From assembly GCA_913055695.1 (NCBI GenBank), contig CAJXKF010000005.1, forward strand, positions 156,590 to 220,589: DNA of 64,000 bases, in the 5' to 3' direction. The first letter of the stretch is position 1. Each line of letters starts with the position of its first letter. Of the stretch, positions 1 to 10,143 are shown piece after piece. The position numbers and the translations under genes are program-made. Source of the stretch: an uncultured Methylophaga sp. Its GTDB lineage: Bacteria; Pseudomonadota; Gammaproteobacteria; Nitrosococcales; Methylophagaceae. The notes beneath the pieces are model-generated. The model searched no databases, was not told where the DNA came from, and worked only from the letters and a program-made list of their open reading frames with translations.

Positions 1-204
1 CTGGTTGACCAGTGGCGCTACCTGGGCCAGGTCGAAGATGAGACTGACTGCCAGCAGCTGCTGACTAAAAATCAGCTTAACCCGGCTTATTTCGACCGCG
101 ACAGCTACAAAATACTGGTGCGCTTTCTGCTCAATCCGGACAGACAGAAACACCAGCGTCTGGTCATAAAACCTCTTTCTTTGGATCAAACGGAGCTTGT
201 CTGA
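1..204 (+). CDS. C-terminal end of an unidentified protein (5' truncated by the window)
   Basis: An open frame runs from base 1 to a TGA at 202-204 and gives the last 67 residues of a protein. The tail is hydrophilic and rich in Q, L and D, with no membrane segment or motif I can name. Its stop overlaps the ATG of the next gene by one base, so it is probably the upstream member of the DUF3429/photolyase operon. I do not recognise the family. Confidence 0.6.
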   Translation: MVDQWRYLGQVEDETDCQQLLTKNQLNPAYFDRDSYKILVRFLLNPDRQKHQRLVIKPLSLDQTELV

Positions 205-599
205 TGAAAACACACCATCGCTACCTGGGTTATGCCGGCCTGATCCCCTTTGTTGTAATGGCGATTTTCAGTCTGTTCGACAGCCGTCATGCCGAGATTT
301 TTCTACTGGATTATGCCGCGCTGATTTTCAGTTTTCTCGGCGGCATACTGTGGAGTTTGAGTATAAAAGAACCAATGCCGGCGCATGTGTCCCTGGTCTC
401 AGTCAGCGCCATGCTCTGGGCCTGGTTATGGTTGCTCACTCCGGCCTATAACTGGTTCTGGCTGGCAGCCCTGTCGTATGTGGCTTTATGGTTATACGAA
501 TGGTTTCTGCTGAGACGCTTCATTGCGCATGACTTTCTGATCCTGCGCGGTCAACTCAGCCTGATTGCCGCGCTCTCACTGGTACTGGCCAATTTCTGA
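204..599 (+). CDS. DUF3429-type small integral membrane protein
   Basis: 131 residues, almost entirely hydrophobic, with four to five membrane segments (about residues 8-25, 33-50, 64-80, 82-100 and 110-128) and a YEWFLLRRF-like cytoplasmic stretch. It resembles DUF3429 inner-membrane proteins of unknown function. It is joined by one-base overlaps to the preceding gene and to the photolyase-like gene after it, so the three are likely co-transcribed. The link with photolyases suggests a light or UV-response operon, but no biochemical role can be read from the sequence. Confidence 0.7.
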   Translation: MKTHHRYLGYAGLIPFVVMAIFSLFDSRHAEIFLLDYAALIFSFLGGILWSLSIKEPMPAHVSLVSVSAMLWAWLWLLTPAYNWFWLAALSYVALWLYEWFLLRRFIAHDFLILRGQLSLIAALSLVLANF

Positions 600-2146
600 T
601 GCGCCTCAATCTGATCCTGGGCGATCAACTTAACCGTGACAGCCTGCTGTTTGAAGATGTCGACAAAGATCAGGATCAGTTCTGGATGGCCGAAGTGCTT
701 AATGCTTCCAGTGAGACGCCGTCCAGCAAGCAACGCAGCGTGCTGTTTCTGTCTGCGATGCGGCATTTTGCCCAGTCCCTGGACATCGAAGGTTTCAACT
801 TACATTACGCCACCTTAAGTGACGGTTATCAGAGCTTCAACCAAGCCCTCTCAGACACGCTGAAACAGCAGAGTATCAGCCATATCCGCTGCGTATTGCC
901 GGGTGATGTTGCCGTGATGCAGGAACTGGCTGACTGCTGTCAGCGCCACCAGCTTGAAATTGAATGGCTGGCCGATAATCACTTCATCAGCCGCCGCGGC
1001 GAGTTCAAACAGTGGATGCAGGACCGGCGCCAACCCAGAATGGAGCACTGGTACCGGCATTTGCGGCAGGACCGGCAGATCCTGATGGATGATAATAATG
1101 AGCCAGAAGGCGGCCAGTGGAATTTTGATAAGGATAACCGCAAAACCTTCGGTAAAAGTGGTCCTGACGCTGTGCCTGAGCCTGTCGAGTTCAGACCTGA
1201 TGCCATCACACGGGCAGTCATTAACGATATTGAACAATTCCTGCCGGATTTACCGGGTGAGATTGAGGAATTCAACTGGCCGGTCAACCGTGAACAGGCA
1301 CTGAAGCAACTGGATGATTTTATCGCTAGGCGTTTGCCACAGTTCGGTGATTTTCAGGATGCCATGTGGACCGGGCAACCGTTTCTCTATCATGCCCGAC
1401 TGTCAGGCTGTCTCAACCTGAAACTGTTGCACCCAATGGAAGTCATTGAGGTAGCTGAAAAAGCCTACCGGGATAAGAAAGCACCACTCAATGCGGTCGA
1501 GGGCTTTATCCGTCAGATTCTGGGCTGGCGTGAATATGTCCGTGGTCTTTACTGGTATTACCGTGACAACTGGCTGGACTATAACGCCCTGGATTATGAC
1601 CGGGAACTGCCCGGTTTTTACTGGAACGCCAAGACCGATATGACCTGTATGCGCGAATCGATATCGCAAGTGCTCAGTTACGGTTATGGCCATCATATAC
1701 AGAGACTGATGGTCACCGGTCTTTTTTCTTTGTTATGGGGTACCAGACCGGAACAGATTCACCGTTGGTATCTCGGCATGTATATCGATGCCGTGGCCTG
1801 GGTGGAAATTCCCAACACCATCGGCATGAGCCAGTATGCCGATGGCGGCATCGTCGGCTCCAAACCCTATATTGCCAGCGGTGCCTATATCAAACGCATG
1901 TCCAACTACTGCGATGACTGCCAGTTTAATCCCAAGCAGGCCAGTGGCGATAAAGCCTGCCCGTTCACCACCCTGTATTGGTCGTTTATTGATCATCATC
2001 AGAACTGGTTGTCGCGTAATCCGCGGCTGGGAATGCAGGTACGGAACTGGGACAATAAAAGCGATGACGAAAAGCAGGCGATTCGCGAACGCAGCAACTG
2101 GCTGTATCAACACCTGGATCAATCTGGCTATAAGGAGCAGGGATGA
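599..2146 (+). CDS. Fe-S bacterial cryptochrome/(6-4) photolyase family protein (PhrB-like)
   Basis: 515 residues, usual for the iron-sulphur bacterial cryptochrome/photolyase (FeS-BCP) group, which repairs (6-4) photoproducts with FAD and light. The N-terminal MRLNLILGDQLN start is typical of this 'photolyase-related' family. Four cysteines at residues 350, 438, 441 and 454 are spaced exactly as the [4Fe-4S] ligands I recall from Agrobacterium PhrB; the last three sit in a CDDC...ACPF stretch. The ATG overlaps the stop of the DUF3429 gene, and the 3' end overlaps the start of the CPD photolyase by four bases (ATGA). Substrate specificity is inferred from the family. Confidence 0.9.
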   Translation: MRLNLILGDQLNRDSLLFEDVDKDQDQFWMAEVLNASSETPSSKQRSVLFLSAMRHFAQSLDIEGFNLHYATLSDGYQSFNQALSDTLKQQSISHIRCVLPGDVAVMQELADCCQRHQLEIEWLADNHFISRRGEFKQWMQDRRQPRMEHWYRHLRQDRQILMDDNNEPEGGQWNFDKDNRKTFGKSGPDAVPEPVEFRPDAITRAVINDIEQFLPDLPGEIEEFNWPVNREQALKQLDDFIARRLPQFGDFQDAMWTGQPFLYHARLSGCLNLKLLHPMEVIEVAEKAYRDKKAPLNAVEGFIRQILGWREYVRGLYWYYRDNWLDYNALDYDRELPGFYWNAKTDMTCMRESISQVLSYGYGHHIQRLMVTGLFSLLWGTRPEQIHRWYLGMYIDAVAWVEIPNTIGMSQYADGGIVGSKPYIASGAYIKRMSNYCDDCQFNPKQASGDKACPFTTLYWSFIDHHQNWLSRNPRLGMQVRNWDNKSDDEKQAIRERSNWLYQHLDQSGYKEQG

Positions 2147-3540
2147 CAACAACACAACTGGTCTGGCTGAGAAATGACTTGAGACTGGATGACAATCCGG
2201 CTTTATATCTCGCCCGGCAACAGGGCGATATTGAGGTGGTGTTTGTGGCCTGTCCTGACCAGTGGCAGCAGCACGACGAATCCGCTGCCAAGCAGGGGCT
2301 CAAAGCCGATAGTCTGAAAGATATACAACAACAGCTGGCCGCTAAAGGCATACCGTTTCACCTGCTGGAAACACCGCTGTTTGCCGACGTTCCTGCGCTG
2401 TTAGTGGATTTCTGCCAGTCTCATCAATTCACTGCCATCTGGTTTAACCAGGAAACGCCGCTGGACGAACGGCGCCGGGATCAGGCCGTGGTGGAAACAT
2501 TCACTGAAGCCGGTATTGCCTGCCATGCACTGGAAACCGATCTGCTGGTCGCCCTGCCGGTGCTGACCCAGCAGGATGAGCCTTTTAAAGTCTTCACCCC
2601 CTACTATCGCCGCTGGCTGCAAATCCTGCAGGAAACCCAACGGGAACCTTATCTGGCCCCGGAAAAACAGGGCAAAACACTCAAAGTCAATTGGAAAAAG
2701 CCCGAATGGGCCGGTGATTACCGTGACGATATCTGGCCAGCGACTGAAGACAAGATTTTGGAGAAACTGGACAAGTTCTGTCAGAAAAGACTCAAAGCCT
2801 ATTCAGAGCGGCGTGATTTTCCGGCGGAACCCGCCACCAGCTTGTTATCACCCTATCTCGCCCTTGGCAGAATCGGCCCGCGTCGGCTGCTGGCGACGAT
2901 TCAATATCATTGCAGTGCCCAAAAACTGCACTGGCAGGATAATGTCTGGCTGCAGGAGTTGGCCTGGCGAGATTTTTACCGGCAGTTGCTGCTGCATTTC
3001 CCGCGCCTCAGTATGGAAAAACCATTCAAACCGGAAACCGATCAGGTGATCTGGTCCGATAATGAAGCCGGCTTCAAAGCCTGGTGCGAGGGTAAAACCG
3101 GATTCCCGATTGTCGATGCTGCGATGCGCCAGCTTTTGCAAACCGGCTGGATGCATAACCGGCTAAGAATGATTACGGCCAGTTTTCTCAGCAAGCTGCT
3201 GTTAATCGACTGGCGCCGTGGCGAACAATTTTTTATGCAGCATCTGATTGATGGTGAATTTGCCGCCAATAATGGCGGCTGGCAATGGAGTGCTTCGACC
3301 GGCTGCGATGCCGCGCCCTACTTCAGAGTATTCAACCCCACACGTCAGTCGGAACGTTTTGATCCGGAAGGGGAATTTATCCGTCGGTTTGTGCCGGAAC
3401 TGGCAGATCTCAGCAACAAACATATTCACGATCCGAGCGACGAGCAACGCTCAAAACTGGCTTATCCGTCACCGGTCATAGACTACAAGCCGGCCCGCAA
3501 ACAGGCGATCGAAGCCTTTGCCGATCTGAAAAACAGCTGA
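2143..3540 (+). CDS. phrB: Class I deoxyribodipyrimidine (CPD) photolyase
   Basis: 465 residues, normal length for class I CPD photolyase, a light-driven enzyme that splits cyclobutane pyrimidine dimers. The N-terminal antenna domain starts with LVWLRNDLRLDDNPAL (about residues 6-21). The C-terminal FAD domain carries the WxxGxTGFPIVDAAMRQL-like helix (about 315-335) and the ASTGCDAAPYFRVFNP signature (about 385-400) that lines FAD and the lesion. The start overlaps the preceding photolyase by four bases, so two photolyases of different classes are translationally coupled. Confidence 0.95.
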   Translation: MTTTQLVWLRNDLRLDDNPALYLARQQGDIEVVFVACPDQWQQHDESAAKQGLKADSLKDIQQQLAAKGIPFHLLETPLFADVPALLVDFCQSHQFTAIWFNQETPLDERRRDQAVVETFTEAGIACHALETDLLVALPVLTQQDEPFKVFTPYYRRWLQILQETQREPYLAPEKQGKTLKVNWKKPEWAGDYRDDIWPATEDKILEKLDKFCQKRLKAYSERRDFPAEPATSLLSPYLALGRIGPRRLLATIQYHCSAQKLHWQDNVWLQELAWRDFYRQLLLHFPRLSMEKPFKPETDQVIWSDNEAGFKAWCEGKTGFPIVDAAMRQLLQTGWMHNRLRMITASFLSKLLLIDWRRGEQFFMQHLIDGEFAANNGGWQWSASTGCDAAPYFRVFNPTRQSERFDPEGEFIRRFVPELADLSNKHIHDPSDEQRSKLAYPSPVIDYKPARKQAIEAFADLKNS

Positions 3541-3599
3541 CTTTCGCCCTGTTAAGCCAATGTGGTATCTTCAGCGCTTATTTTGCCTGATAGATACGT

Positions 3600-4997
3600 A
3601 TGGCTCATCCTCAATTACACGGTTATCTGGATCCGTCACTACCCGCGCTGGATGCGGCCACTATCAGTGAACTGAACCAGCATGCGGCTCAGGATCTGGC
3701 CAAACGTTCCATCCCCGGTGGACTGATAGTCTTGCTGGCGCTACTGATCTCGGCCATCGCCTCGCCGATAATGAACGGTAGCTGCAGCCTTATCTGCGCT
3801 TTATTTACCGTGATGACACTGGTCGTTCTGCTTCGACTTTTCAGTATTCGTCTGCTGTTCAAACAGCAAATCAGTCTGCAAAACTGGCGCCGTCTCAGCT
3901 ATGTCATGTTCTCCGTCTCTGCTGCAGTCTGGGGCTTTTATGTCGCGGCCAGCTTTTATCTGTTTCAGAACATCACTATCAACATGGTTATCATGATGTT
4001 CACTATTGGCATTGCTGCCGGTTCTGCGACCAGCCTGTTTATCTGGAAACGCATGACCCAAATCTATCTGCTGCTGATTTTTCTGCCGATAATATCCGTG
4101 GTGTTTTTTCAGTGGAATGCCCTGACCGCCAGTCTGATATTCGGTTTATCAGCTTATCTGGTTTTTCTGCTGGTTCAGGCCAAACGCGCCAATACTGAAT
4201 ACTGGCGGGCACTGTGCGTTAATAAGTTATTGCAAAAACAGACTGATGAACTGGTGGCCGCCAAGGAGCAGGCGGAAAAAGCCAGTCAGGCCAAAACCGA
4301 ATTTTTGTCGAGCATGAGCCATGAACTCAGAACCCCGCTCAATGCCATCCTCGGCTTTACCCAACTGCTGGCGACTGATCCGGAATCCCCACCGACCCGG
4401 CAGCAGAAAGACAGCCTGAATCATATTCTCAAAGCGAGTAACCATTTACTGACGCTGATCAATCAGGTGCTGGATTTATCGAAAGTCGAGTCCGGCAAAC
4501 TGGAACTGAACCTGACTGAACTGCATATCGGTAAGCTGGTCGACGACTGCCTGCCACTGATCAAAACCCTGGCTGACGAAAAAGCGGTATCGCTGAATAT
4601 CTCTGCTGCACCGGAGACCCTTGTGATCGCTGATGCGATGCGGCTGAAACAGGTTTTGCTTAATCTGCTCAATAATGGCGTTAAGTACAATCGCAAAGGC
4701 GGCACACTGTCATTGAGCTATGACAGGCTGGGAGATCATCTGCGGGTCAGAATCAGGGATAGCGGTATCGGTATTTCCGAGAAACATCAGGAAATGATGT
4801 TCCGCTCTTTCTCAAGATTAGGTCAGGAAAACTCGACGACTGAAGGCAGCGGCGTGGGTCTGGTGATCACCAAAAACCTGCTGGAAGCCATGAACGGGAA
4901 GCTCGACTTCGACAGTCAGAAAAACCGGGGTTCCACTTTCTGGTTCGACCTGCCACTGGCATCATCATCCCTTAATCAGCCTGTTTCAGTTGCCTGA
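3600..4997 (+). CDS. Membrane-bound sensor histidine kinase
   Basis: 465 residues. About six hydrophobic segments occupy residues 38-200, followed by a short coiled-coil linker. A HisKA domain has the H-box [10 protein letters not shown] (phosphorylated His at residue 241), and the HATPase domain shows an N-box ([12 protein letters not shown]), DSGIGI and GSGVGL. There is no receiver domain, and no response regulator lies next to it, so its partner is unknown. The multi-pass sensor region suggests sensing in or near the membrane. The 3' end overlaps the convergent chemotaxis gene by 26 bases. Confidence 0.85.
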   Translation: MAHPQLHGYLDPSLPALDAATISELNQHAAQDLAKRSIPGGLIVLLALLISAIASPIMNGSCSLICALFTVMTLVVLLRLFSIRLLFKQQISLQNWRRLSYVMFSVSAAVWGFYVAASFYLFQNITINMVIMMFTIGIAAGSATSLFIWKRMTQIYLLLIFLPIISVVFFQWNALTASLIFGLSAYLVFLLVQAKRANTEYWRALCVNKLLQKQTDELVAAKEQAEKASQAKTEFLSSMSHELRTPLNAILGFTQLLATDPESPPTRQQKDSLNHILKASNHLLTLINQVLDLSKVESGKLELNLTELHIGKLVDDCLPLIKTLADEKAVSLNISAAPETLVIADAMRLKQVLLNLLNNGVKYNRKGGTLSLSYDRLGDHLRVRIRDSGIGISEKHQEMMFRSFSRLGQENSTTEGSGVGLVITKNLLEAMNGKLDFDSQKNRGSTFWFDLPLASSSLNQPVSVA

Positions 4998-6915
4998 CCA
5001 GTTGTTCCAGCGTGCGGCTGATGCGGGTCAGCCCTTGCCCGGCCTGATTGATATCGCTGACATAAAGATCCACCTGCTGGGAGTCGAGTTTGATTTGCTC
5101 TGTGGTGCGGGCAATCTCATCTACCGTGGTGGTCTGTTCCCGGGTGGCGGCGGCGATGGCGGCATTGATCTCATTGATGTTTCTGATTGCCAGAACCACC
5201 GGTTCCATCGCTGAACGCGCCATGGCAGTCTGTCTGGCACAGTCTGTTGCCGCCAGGCTCTGACGGCTGACGATGGCAGTGGCTTCACTACCGGAGCTGG
5301 TGAGTTGCTCGATAATGCTGCGGATTTCTTCGGTCGATTGTGTGGTTCGGGATGCCAGCTGCCGCACTTCATCTGCCACAACCGCAAAACCGCGACCATG
5401 TTCACCGGCACGGGCGGCTTCAATAGCTGCATTCAACGCCAGCAGATTGGTCTGTTCAGCAACGCCCTGGATGACTTCCAGCATGGCACGGATGTTATTA
5501 CCGTTTTGCTCCAGCTTGCTCATCACCTTCTCTACCTCCATCAGATCCGCGGCCAGTTTTTCACTGGCTTGTGTCGCTTCACTCAGGGTCTGGCGTGCGG
5601 TCTGGGTTGCCTGATTCGCATCACTGGCAGATCTTGATGCCTGGCTGGCATTATCTGCCACTTCCTTGAAAGAATAGGACAGTTCGGTCACCGCGGTAGC
5701 GACCTGGTCGGTGGCATTGTGCTGCTGACGGCTTAATTCTGAAGTCGACGCCGATATGCCTTGCATCGACTCACTGGCACTGGTGACGCTCTGAGCCTGT
5801 GCTTCCAGTTTGGCAATGAGTTCCGCCAGATAAGCCTGCAGATGATTGGCGGAATCCGCCACTGAGCGGGTCTCATCAAAACGACTCTCCAGCGTTAAAG
5901 TCTGATCGAAATTCCCTTTCTGCATGCCCCGGAAAAAAGCTTCCAGATTCAACAGGGACGTCAGGGTCAGCTTTTGCAGTAATGCCTGCAGGCTGACCGC
6001 AATCACAATCAGCACGACGGCCACCAGCATGGCCCAGCGTACCTGACTGGTGATGCTGCTTTTAATCTCGACGATTTGCTGCTGCAAACGGTCAAGCGTG
6101 CTCTGTAAAGTCAGAATCTGCTGATTGAGCGCTGCCCTGCTGTCTTCAACCTGCTGCATCAAACTGAGGGTGTTGGCGATTTCCTTGTCATAACGCCGGG
6201 TCAGGCTCTCTAAAGAGGCGATGCTGACCTCGCCAATTTCATCCGGCTCCTTGGGGATTAGAGACATGTCATCGACTTCGGTAAAAATCCCGAACCGCGG
6301 CATCGATGCCAGTTTGGCAACAAGTGCCGCGAATGTCTGATTCTGAGCCAGCAATGCCTGATGTTGGGCGTCATTCTGTTGTTCAAAGAAGGCCTGCCGC
6401 TGGTGTGACAGCTGGTTCAGGCTCTGGCCCATTGCTGCCAGCGTAGACAGAAACACAAGCTGTTGATCACGGAACTGATAATCTGCCTGCTCGGCATATT
6501 TGACCAGCATACCGATATCTCCAGCCCTTTCCCGCTCATTGTTAATCAGCAATGTCTGAGGGTTAGCAGCCAATTTGCCCGCCGCCCGCACATCCTGCAC
6601 ACTGAGCTGCAATTGACTGATGGCTTCATGAATCTGCTGATTTTCTTTATCGCTCAGCCAGGTGAATGACTGTTCGCTGAGGGTGGTGAGCTTGTCTTCC
6701 GCTGCCTGCAATAAATCCGCCTGACCACTGGCAAGATAGCGTTCCAGCAGAATGCGGACGTCAATATCAAAGGTATTGCGGTAGTGCTGAAATCCAGTAG
6801 CAATCTGGTAGGGTTTATCCAGTTGTCGCCAGCCCCACACAGCTGTCAATGCTGACAGGATCAGTAACGCGACAATGGAAAAGGTAATAAGACGTGAGAC
6901 AAGAGACAGTTTCAT
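4972..6915 (-). CDS. Methyl-accepting chemotaxis protein
   Basis: 647 residues. TM1 is at about residues 10-30, a long helical periplasmic region (30-290) follows, and TM2 is at about 292-314. After a HAMP-like region comes the cytoplasmic signalling domain with the conserved hairpin tip ([20 protein letters not shown] and [15 protein letters not shown]). It should sense a ligand in the periplasm and control CheA through the hairpin. The sensor is an all-helical bundle with no ligand family I can name. No che genes are nearby, so it is a stand-alone receptor. It converges on the histidine kinase. Confidence 0.9.
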   Translation of the reverse strand: MKLSLVSRLITFSIVALLILSALTAVWGWRQLDKPYQIATGFQHYRNTFDIDVRILLERYLASGQADLLQAAEDKLTTLSEQSFTWLSDKENQQIHEAISQLQLSVQDVRAAGKLAANPQTLLINNERERAGDIGMLVKYAEQADYQFRDQQLVFLSTLAAMGQSLNQLSHQRQAFFEQQNDAQHQALLAQNQTFAALVAKLASMPRFGIFTEVDDMSLIPKEPDEIGEVSIASLESLTRRYDKEIANTLSLMQQVEDSRAALNQQILTLQSTLDRLQQQIVEIKSSITSQVRWAMLVAVVLIVIAVSLQALLQKLTLTSLLNLEAFFRGMQKGNFDQTLTLESRFDETRSVADSANHLQAYLAELIAKLEAQAQSVTSASESMQGISASTSELSRQQHNATDQVATAVTELSYSFKEVADNASQASRSASDANQATQTARQTLSEATQASEKLAADLMEVEKVMSKLEQNGNNIRAMLEVIQGVAEQTNLLALNAAIEAARAGEHGRGFAVVADEVRQLASRTTQSTEEIRSIIEQLTSSGSEATAIVSRQSLAATDCARQTAMARSAMEPVVLAIRNINEINAAIAAATREQTTTVDEIARTTEQIKLDSQQVDLYVSDINQAGQGLTRISRTLEQLVRQLKQAD

Positions 6916-6972
6916 AGCAGCCGATCACATTCAAAATGCAATCTGCGAGCTTACTGGTCGTCAATGACAAAT

Positions 6973-8043
6973 TTATGACAGGGCGTGCTGCGCCAGCGCC
7001 CAGTTCACATGCTCTCTGACCAAATCAGACGGGTGCGCCTGTTTTTGCTTCAAGGCTTCAATGACTGCCTCTGAAGTCTCGGCATTACCCAGCGCGACGG
7101 CAATATTACGCAGCCAGCATGGATAGCCGATACGGCGAATCGGACTGCCTTCCAACTTCTGCAGAAATTCCTGTTCGGTCCAGCTGAACAAATCAATCAA
7201 TTGCGGTGCATCCAGCCCCTCGCGGGGCAGATAGTCTGATTCCACGGTGGCCTGGGCGTATTTATTCCAGGGACAAACCAGTTGGCAATCATCACAGCCA
7301 TAGATGCGGTTACCCATCAGCGGCCGCAAGGATTCGGGAATCGATCCGCGCAGCTCAATAGTCAGATAGGAAATACAGCGACGGGCATCCAGTTGATACG
7401 GCGCCACTATCGCCTGAGTCGGACAGATATCAATACAGGCGCTACAGCTGCCGCAATGCGGCGTGGTGGCTTCGGTCAGAGGCAATGGCAGATCGGTATA
7501 GATCTCGCCCAGAAAAAAATAAGAGCCGGCTTCACGGCTCAGCACATTGGTGTGCTTGCCAATCCAGCCCAGCCCCGCTTTTTCGGCAATCGCCTTCTCC
7601 ATCACCGGTGCACTGTCGGTAAACACGCGATAACCCATCGGCCCGACTTCTTTTTCCATGTTTGCCGCCAGCCTGGCCAGGCGCTTACGCATCAGTTTGT
7701 GATAATCACGCCCCAGCGCATACCGGGAGATAAATGCCTTACCAGCATCATTAATGACCTGCCAGGGTTCAGCCGCCTCCCCCGGCCAGTAATCCATCCG
7801 GACGCTTATCACCCTGACTGTGCCCTCAACCAGCAATTCGGGCCGGGTCCGCTTTTCACCGTGCTTATGCATAAAGGCCATTTCGCCATGAAACCCCTTA
7901 GCCAGCCAGTTTTGCAGCTTCTGCTCAGCATCGCGCAGATCGATATCGCTCACCCCCAGTGCCTGAAAGCCCAGAGAACGCGCCCAGCGCTGCATTCTGT
8001 CGAGTAATGCCTGCGATTCGGAGGCTGTGAATTTTTCACTCAT
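6973..8043 (-). CDS. queG: Epoxyqueuosine reductase QueG
   Basis: 356 residues. It carries out the last step of queuosine synthesis: cobalamin-dependent reduction of epoxyqueuosine to queuosine in tRNA. Two [4Fe-4S] cysteine sets are visible, CGSCSACIDICP (about residue 200) and CDDCQLVCPW (about 250), together with the conserved AEKAGLGWIGKH segment. The gene is divergent from nnr, matching the queG/nnr-tsaE-ami-mutL order of enterobacteria. The intergenic gap is about 47 bases and must hold both promoters. Confidence 0.95.
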   Translation of the reverse strand: MSEKFTASESQALLDRMQRWARSLGFQALGVSDIDLRDAEQKLQNWLAKGFHGEMAFMHKHGEKRTRPELLVEGTVRVISVRMDYWPGEAAEPWQVINDAGKAFISRYALGRDYHKLMRKRLARLAANMEKEVGPMGYRVFTDSAPVMEKAIAEKAGLGWIGKHTNVLSREAGSYFFLGEIYTDLPLPLTEATTPHCGSCSACIDICPTQAIVAPYQLDARRCISYLTIELRGSIPESLRPLMGNRIYGCDDCQLVCPWNKYAQATVESDYLPREGLDAPQLIDLFSWTEQEFLQKLEGSPIRRIGYPCWLRNIAVALGNAETSEAVIEALKQKQAHPSDLVREHVNWALAQHALS

Positions 8044-8090
8044 GCACGTTATTATAAATCTTTATGCAATGGTAATTGGGACCGGGCTTT

Positions 8091-9578
8091 ATGCTGAATC
8101 TGCCGCACGAACTGTTTAGTGCTGAACAGACCCGTGAACTCGACCGACTGGTCATTGAACATCACCATATTCCCGGCGCTCAATTGATGGCGCGTGCCGG
8201 TGCGGCGGCATTGAAAGCGCTGAAATATTTCTGGCCACAGGCAAAACAGATCGTCGTGGTCTGCGGTGGTGGCAATAACGGCGGGGATGGTTATGAGCTG
8301 GCGCGGCAGGCTGTACTCGACAATTACCAGGTCAGTCTGATTGAACTCGGCAAAGTCGAAAAAATGAGCGAGGAAACGCGGGCCGCGCGTGACGCATTAA
8401 ACGCCGTTGCCGACGTCATACATCCTTTCGAAAACAGCTTACCCCATGCCGATGTGATTGTAGACACACTGTTTGGCACCGGTCTCGACCGGGATGTTGA
8501 AGGCCGATATGCAAAAGCCATCCAGACGATTGATGCCCATTATCCCACACCGGTTTTATCACTGGATGTGCCTTCTGGTATTCATGCTGACACTGGCAAG
8601 GCACTGGGTAGCGCCGTATCGGCCTCGGTCACACTCAGTTTTATTGGTCTCAATAAAGGCCTGTTTACCGGAGATGCGCCGGATTACTGCGGCCAAATCT
8701 GTTTTGACTCACTAGAGATCCCGGCTGAAGCCTATCAGGCTGTTCAAGCTGACGCATTGCGTCTTGACCTGTCGCAATACCGGCATCTGCTCAGCCCCCG
8801 TCCACGCACAGCTCACAAGGGAGCCTATGGTCACCTGCTGGTCATTGGTGGTGATAATGGCATGCCCGGCGCTGCACGTGTTGCAGCGGAAGCCGGTGCC
8901 CGTGTCGGTAGCGGATTGACCAGTGTTGCCACCCATTACGCGCATAGTGCCATCTTGAACCAGGCGCGGCCGGAGCTGATGTGTCACGGAATTGAACAGG
9001 CGGATGATCTTGCACCACTCGTGGAAAAAGCCAGTGTTCTGGCAATTGGTCCCGGACTCGGTCAGAGCAGCTGGAGTCAGTCCTTACATAAGGTGATTAT
9101 GGCATCTGAACAGTCCATGGTGGTCGATGCCGATGCACTCAATCTGCTCAGCCACACACCGCAAAAACGCGATAACTGGATTCTGACACCGCATCCCGGT
9201 GAAGCGGGCCGGCTGCTGGCTTGCAGCAGCAGCGAAATTCAAGCCAATCGATTTGAGGCCGTTAAAGCATTGCAGCAGCGCTATGGTGGCGTGATTGTGC
9301 TGAAAGGTGCCGGCACATTGATTTATGATGGCCAGTCTCCTGTGAAGCTCTGTACGGCCGGTAACCCCGGAATGGCTAGCGGCGGCATGGGGGATGCGCT
9401 CACCGGTGTGATCGCCGGGCTGCTGGCTCAGAAACTGAGCCTGGCGGATGCGGCCTGTCTCGGCGTGCTGCTGCATGCCATGGCAGCCGATAAAGCAGCT
9501 GAAGCGTCGGGCGAACGCGGCATGCTGGCCATGGACTTAATGCCGCATCTGCGGCAACTGGTTAACCTGCGATACTGA
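8091..9578 (+). CDS. nnr: Bifunctional NAD(P)H-hydrate epimerase / ADP-dependent (S)-NAD(P)H-hydrate dehydratase
   Basis: About 495 residues from the ATG at 8091; a TTG at 8076 would add five residues. It repairs hydrated NAD(P)H. The N-terminal YjeF_N epimerase domain has [17 protein letters not shown] at about residues 60-78. The C-terminal kinase-fold dehydratase shows [12 protein letters not shown] and [18 protein letters not shown], the conserved GMGD motif. The downstream tsaE start lies 11 bases after the stop, consistent with an operon. Confidence 0.95.
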   Translation: MLNLPHELFSAEQTRELDRLVIEHHHIPGAQLMARAGAAALKALKYFWPQAKQIVVVCGGGNNGGDGYELARQAVLDNYQVSLIELGKVEKMSEETRAARDALNAVADVIHPFENSLPHADVIVDTLFGTGLDRDVEGRYAKAIQTIDAHYPTPVLSLDVPSGIHADTGKALGSAVSASVTLSFIGLNKGLFTGDAPDYCGQICFDSLEIPAEAYQAVQADALRLDLSQYRHLLSPRPRTAHKGAYGHLLVIGGDNGMPGAARVAAEAGARVGSGLTSVATHYAHSAILNQARPELMCHGIEQADDLAPLVEKASVLAIGPGLGQSSWSQSLHKVIMASEQSMVVDADALNLLSHTPQKRDNWILTPHPGEAGRLLACSSSEIQANRFEAVKALQQRYGGVIVLKGAGTLIYDGQSPVKLCTAGNPGMASGGMGDALTGVIAGLLAQKLSLADAACLGVLLHAMAADKAAEASGERGMLAMDLMPHLRQLVNLRY

Positions 9579-9589
9579 GGGAACTCGAT

Positions 9590-10045
9590 TTGCAAACATT
9601 TCTGGCGGATGAACAGGCAACTCTCGCACTGGGTGCGAAACTGGCGGCTGCCTGCCCGGATTCATTGTGTGTGATTCATCTGGAAGGCGAGCTCGGCGCC
9701 GGTAAAACCACGCTGACGCGTGGTTTTCTGCAGGCACTGGGCCATCAGGGCAAAGTCAAAAGCCCTACCTACACGCTGGTTGAGCATTATCAACTGCAGG
9801 ACCGGCCTGTTTATCACTTTGATTTGTACCGGCTCAGTGACCCGGGTGAACTGGAATTTCTCGGCCTGGATGATTACATCAGCCAGGATGCCATCTGCCT
9901 GATTGAGTGGGCTCAACGCGGTAGTGAGTATTTACCAGAACCGGATCTGCTGATTGATTTACAGTACCGGAATGAGGGACGACAGGCGAGCATTTCAGCA
10001 CAATCCGGAGGGGGCGAAAAAATCTGTGCAAAACTTCACATTTAA
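9590..10045 (+). CDS. tsaE: tRNA threonylcarbamoyladenosine biosynthesis ATPase TsaE
   Basis: 151 residues, normal for TsaE, the P-loop ATPase that works with TsaB and TsaD to make t6A at position 37 of ANN-decoding tRNAs. The Walker A motif is [13 protein letters not shown] (about residues 30-42), followed by [10 protein letters not shown] and the HFDLYRL motif. The start is TTG at 9590, preceded by a GAGGG ribosome binding site at 9577-9581 that overlaps the nnr stop. It sits in the conserved nnr-tsaE-amiC-mutL string. Confidence 0.93.
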   Translation: MQTFLADEQATLALGAKLAAACPDSLCVIHLEGELGAGKTTLTRGFLQALGHQGKVKSPTYTLVEHYQLQDRPVYHFDLYRLSDPGELEFLGLDDYISQDAICLIEWAQRGSEYLPEPDLLIDLQYRNEGRQASISAQSGGGEKICAKLHI

Positions 10046-10143
10046 TTAAGGTTTCAATTCTATCTTGCTTATTTAAAAAGAAAACTTGATTTTTACCTTG
10101 CTGCTCTACAAAATGTTAACCAAGTCGTTTATAGGATGATGAG

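Noticed and set aside
7282..8007. 241-codon plus-strand frame across queG
   Set aside because: queG with both Fe-S motifs occupies the minus strand; the product is His/Gln-rich without motifs.
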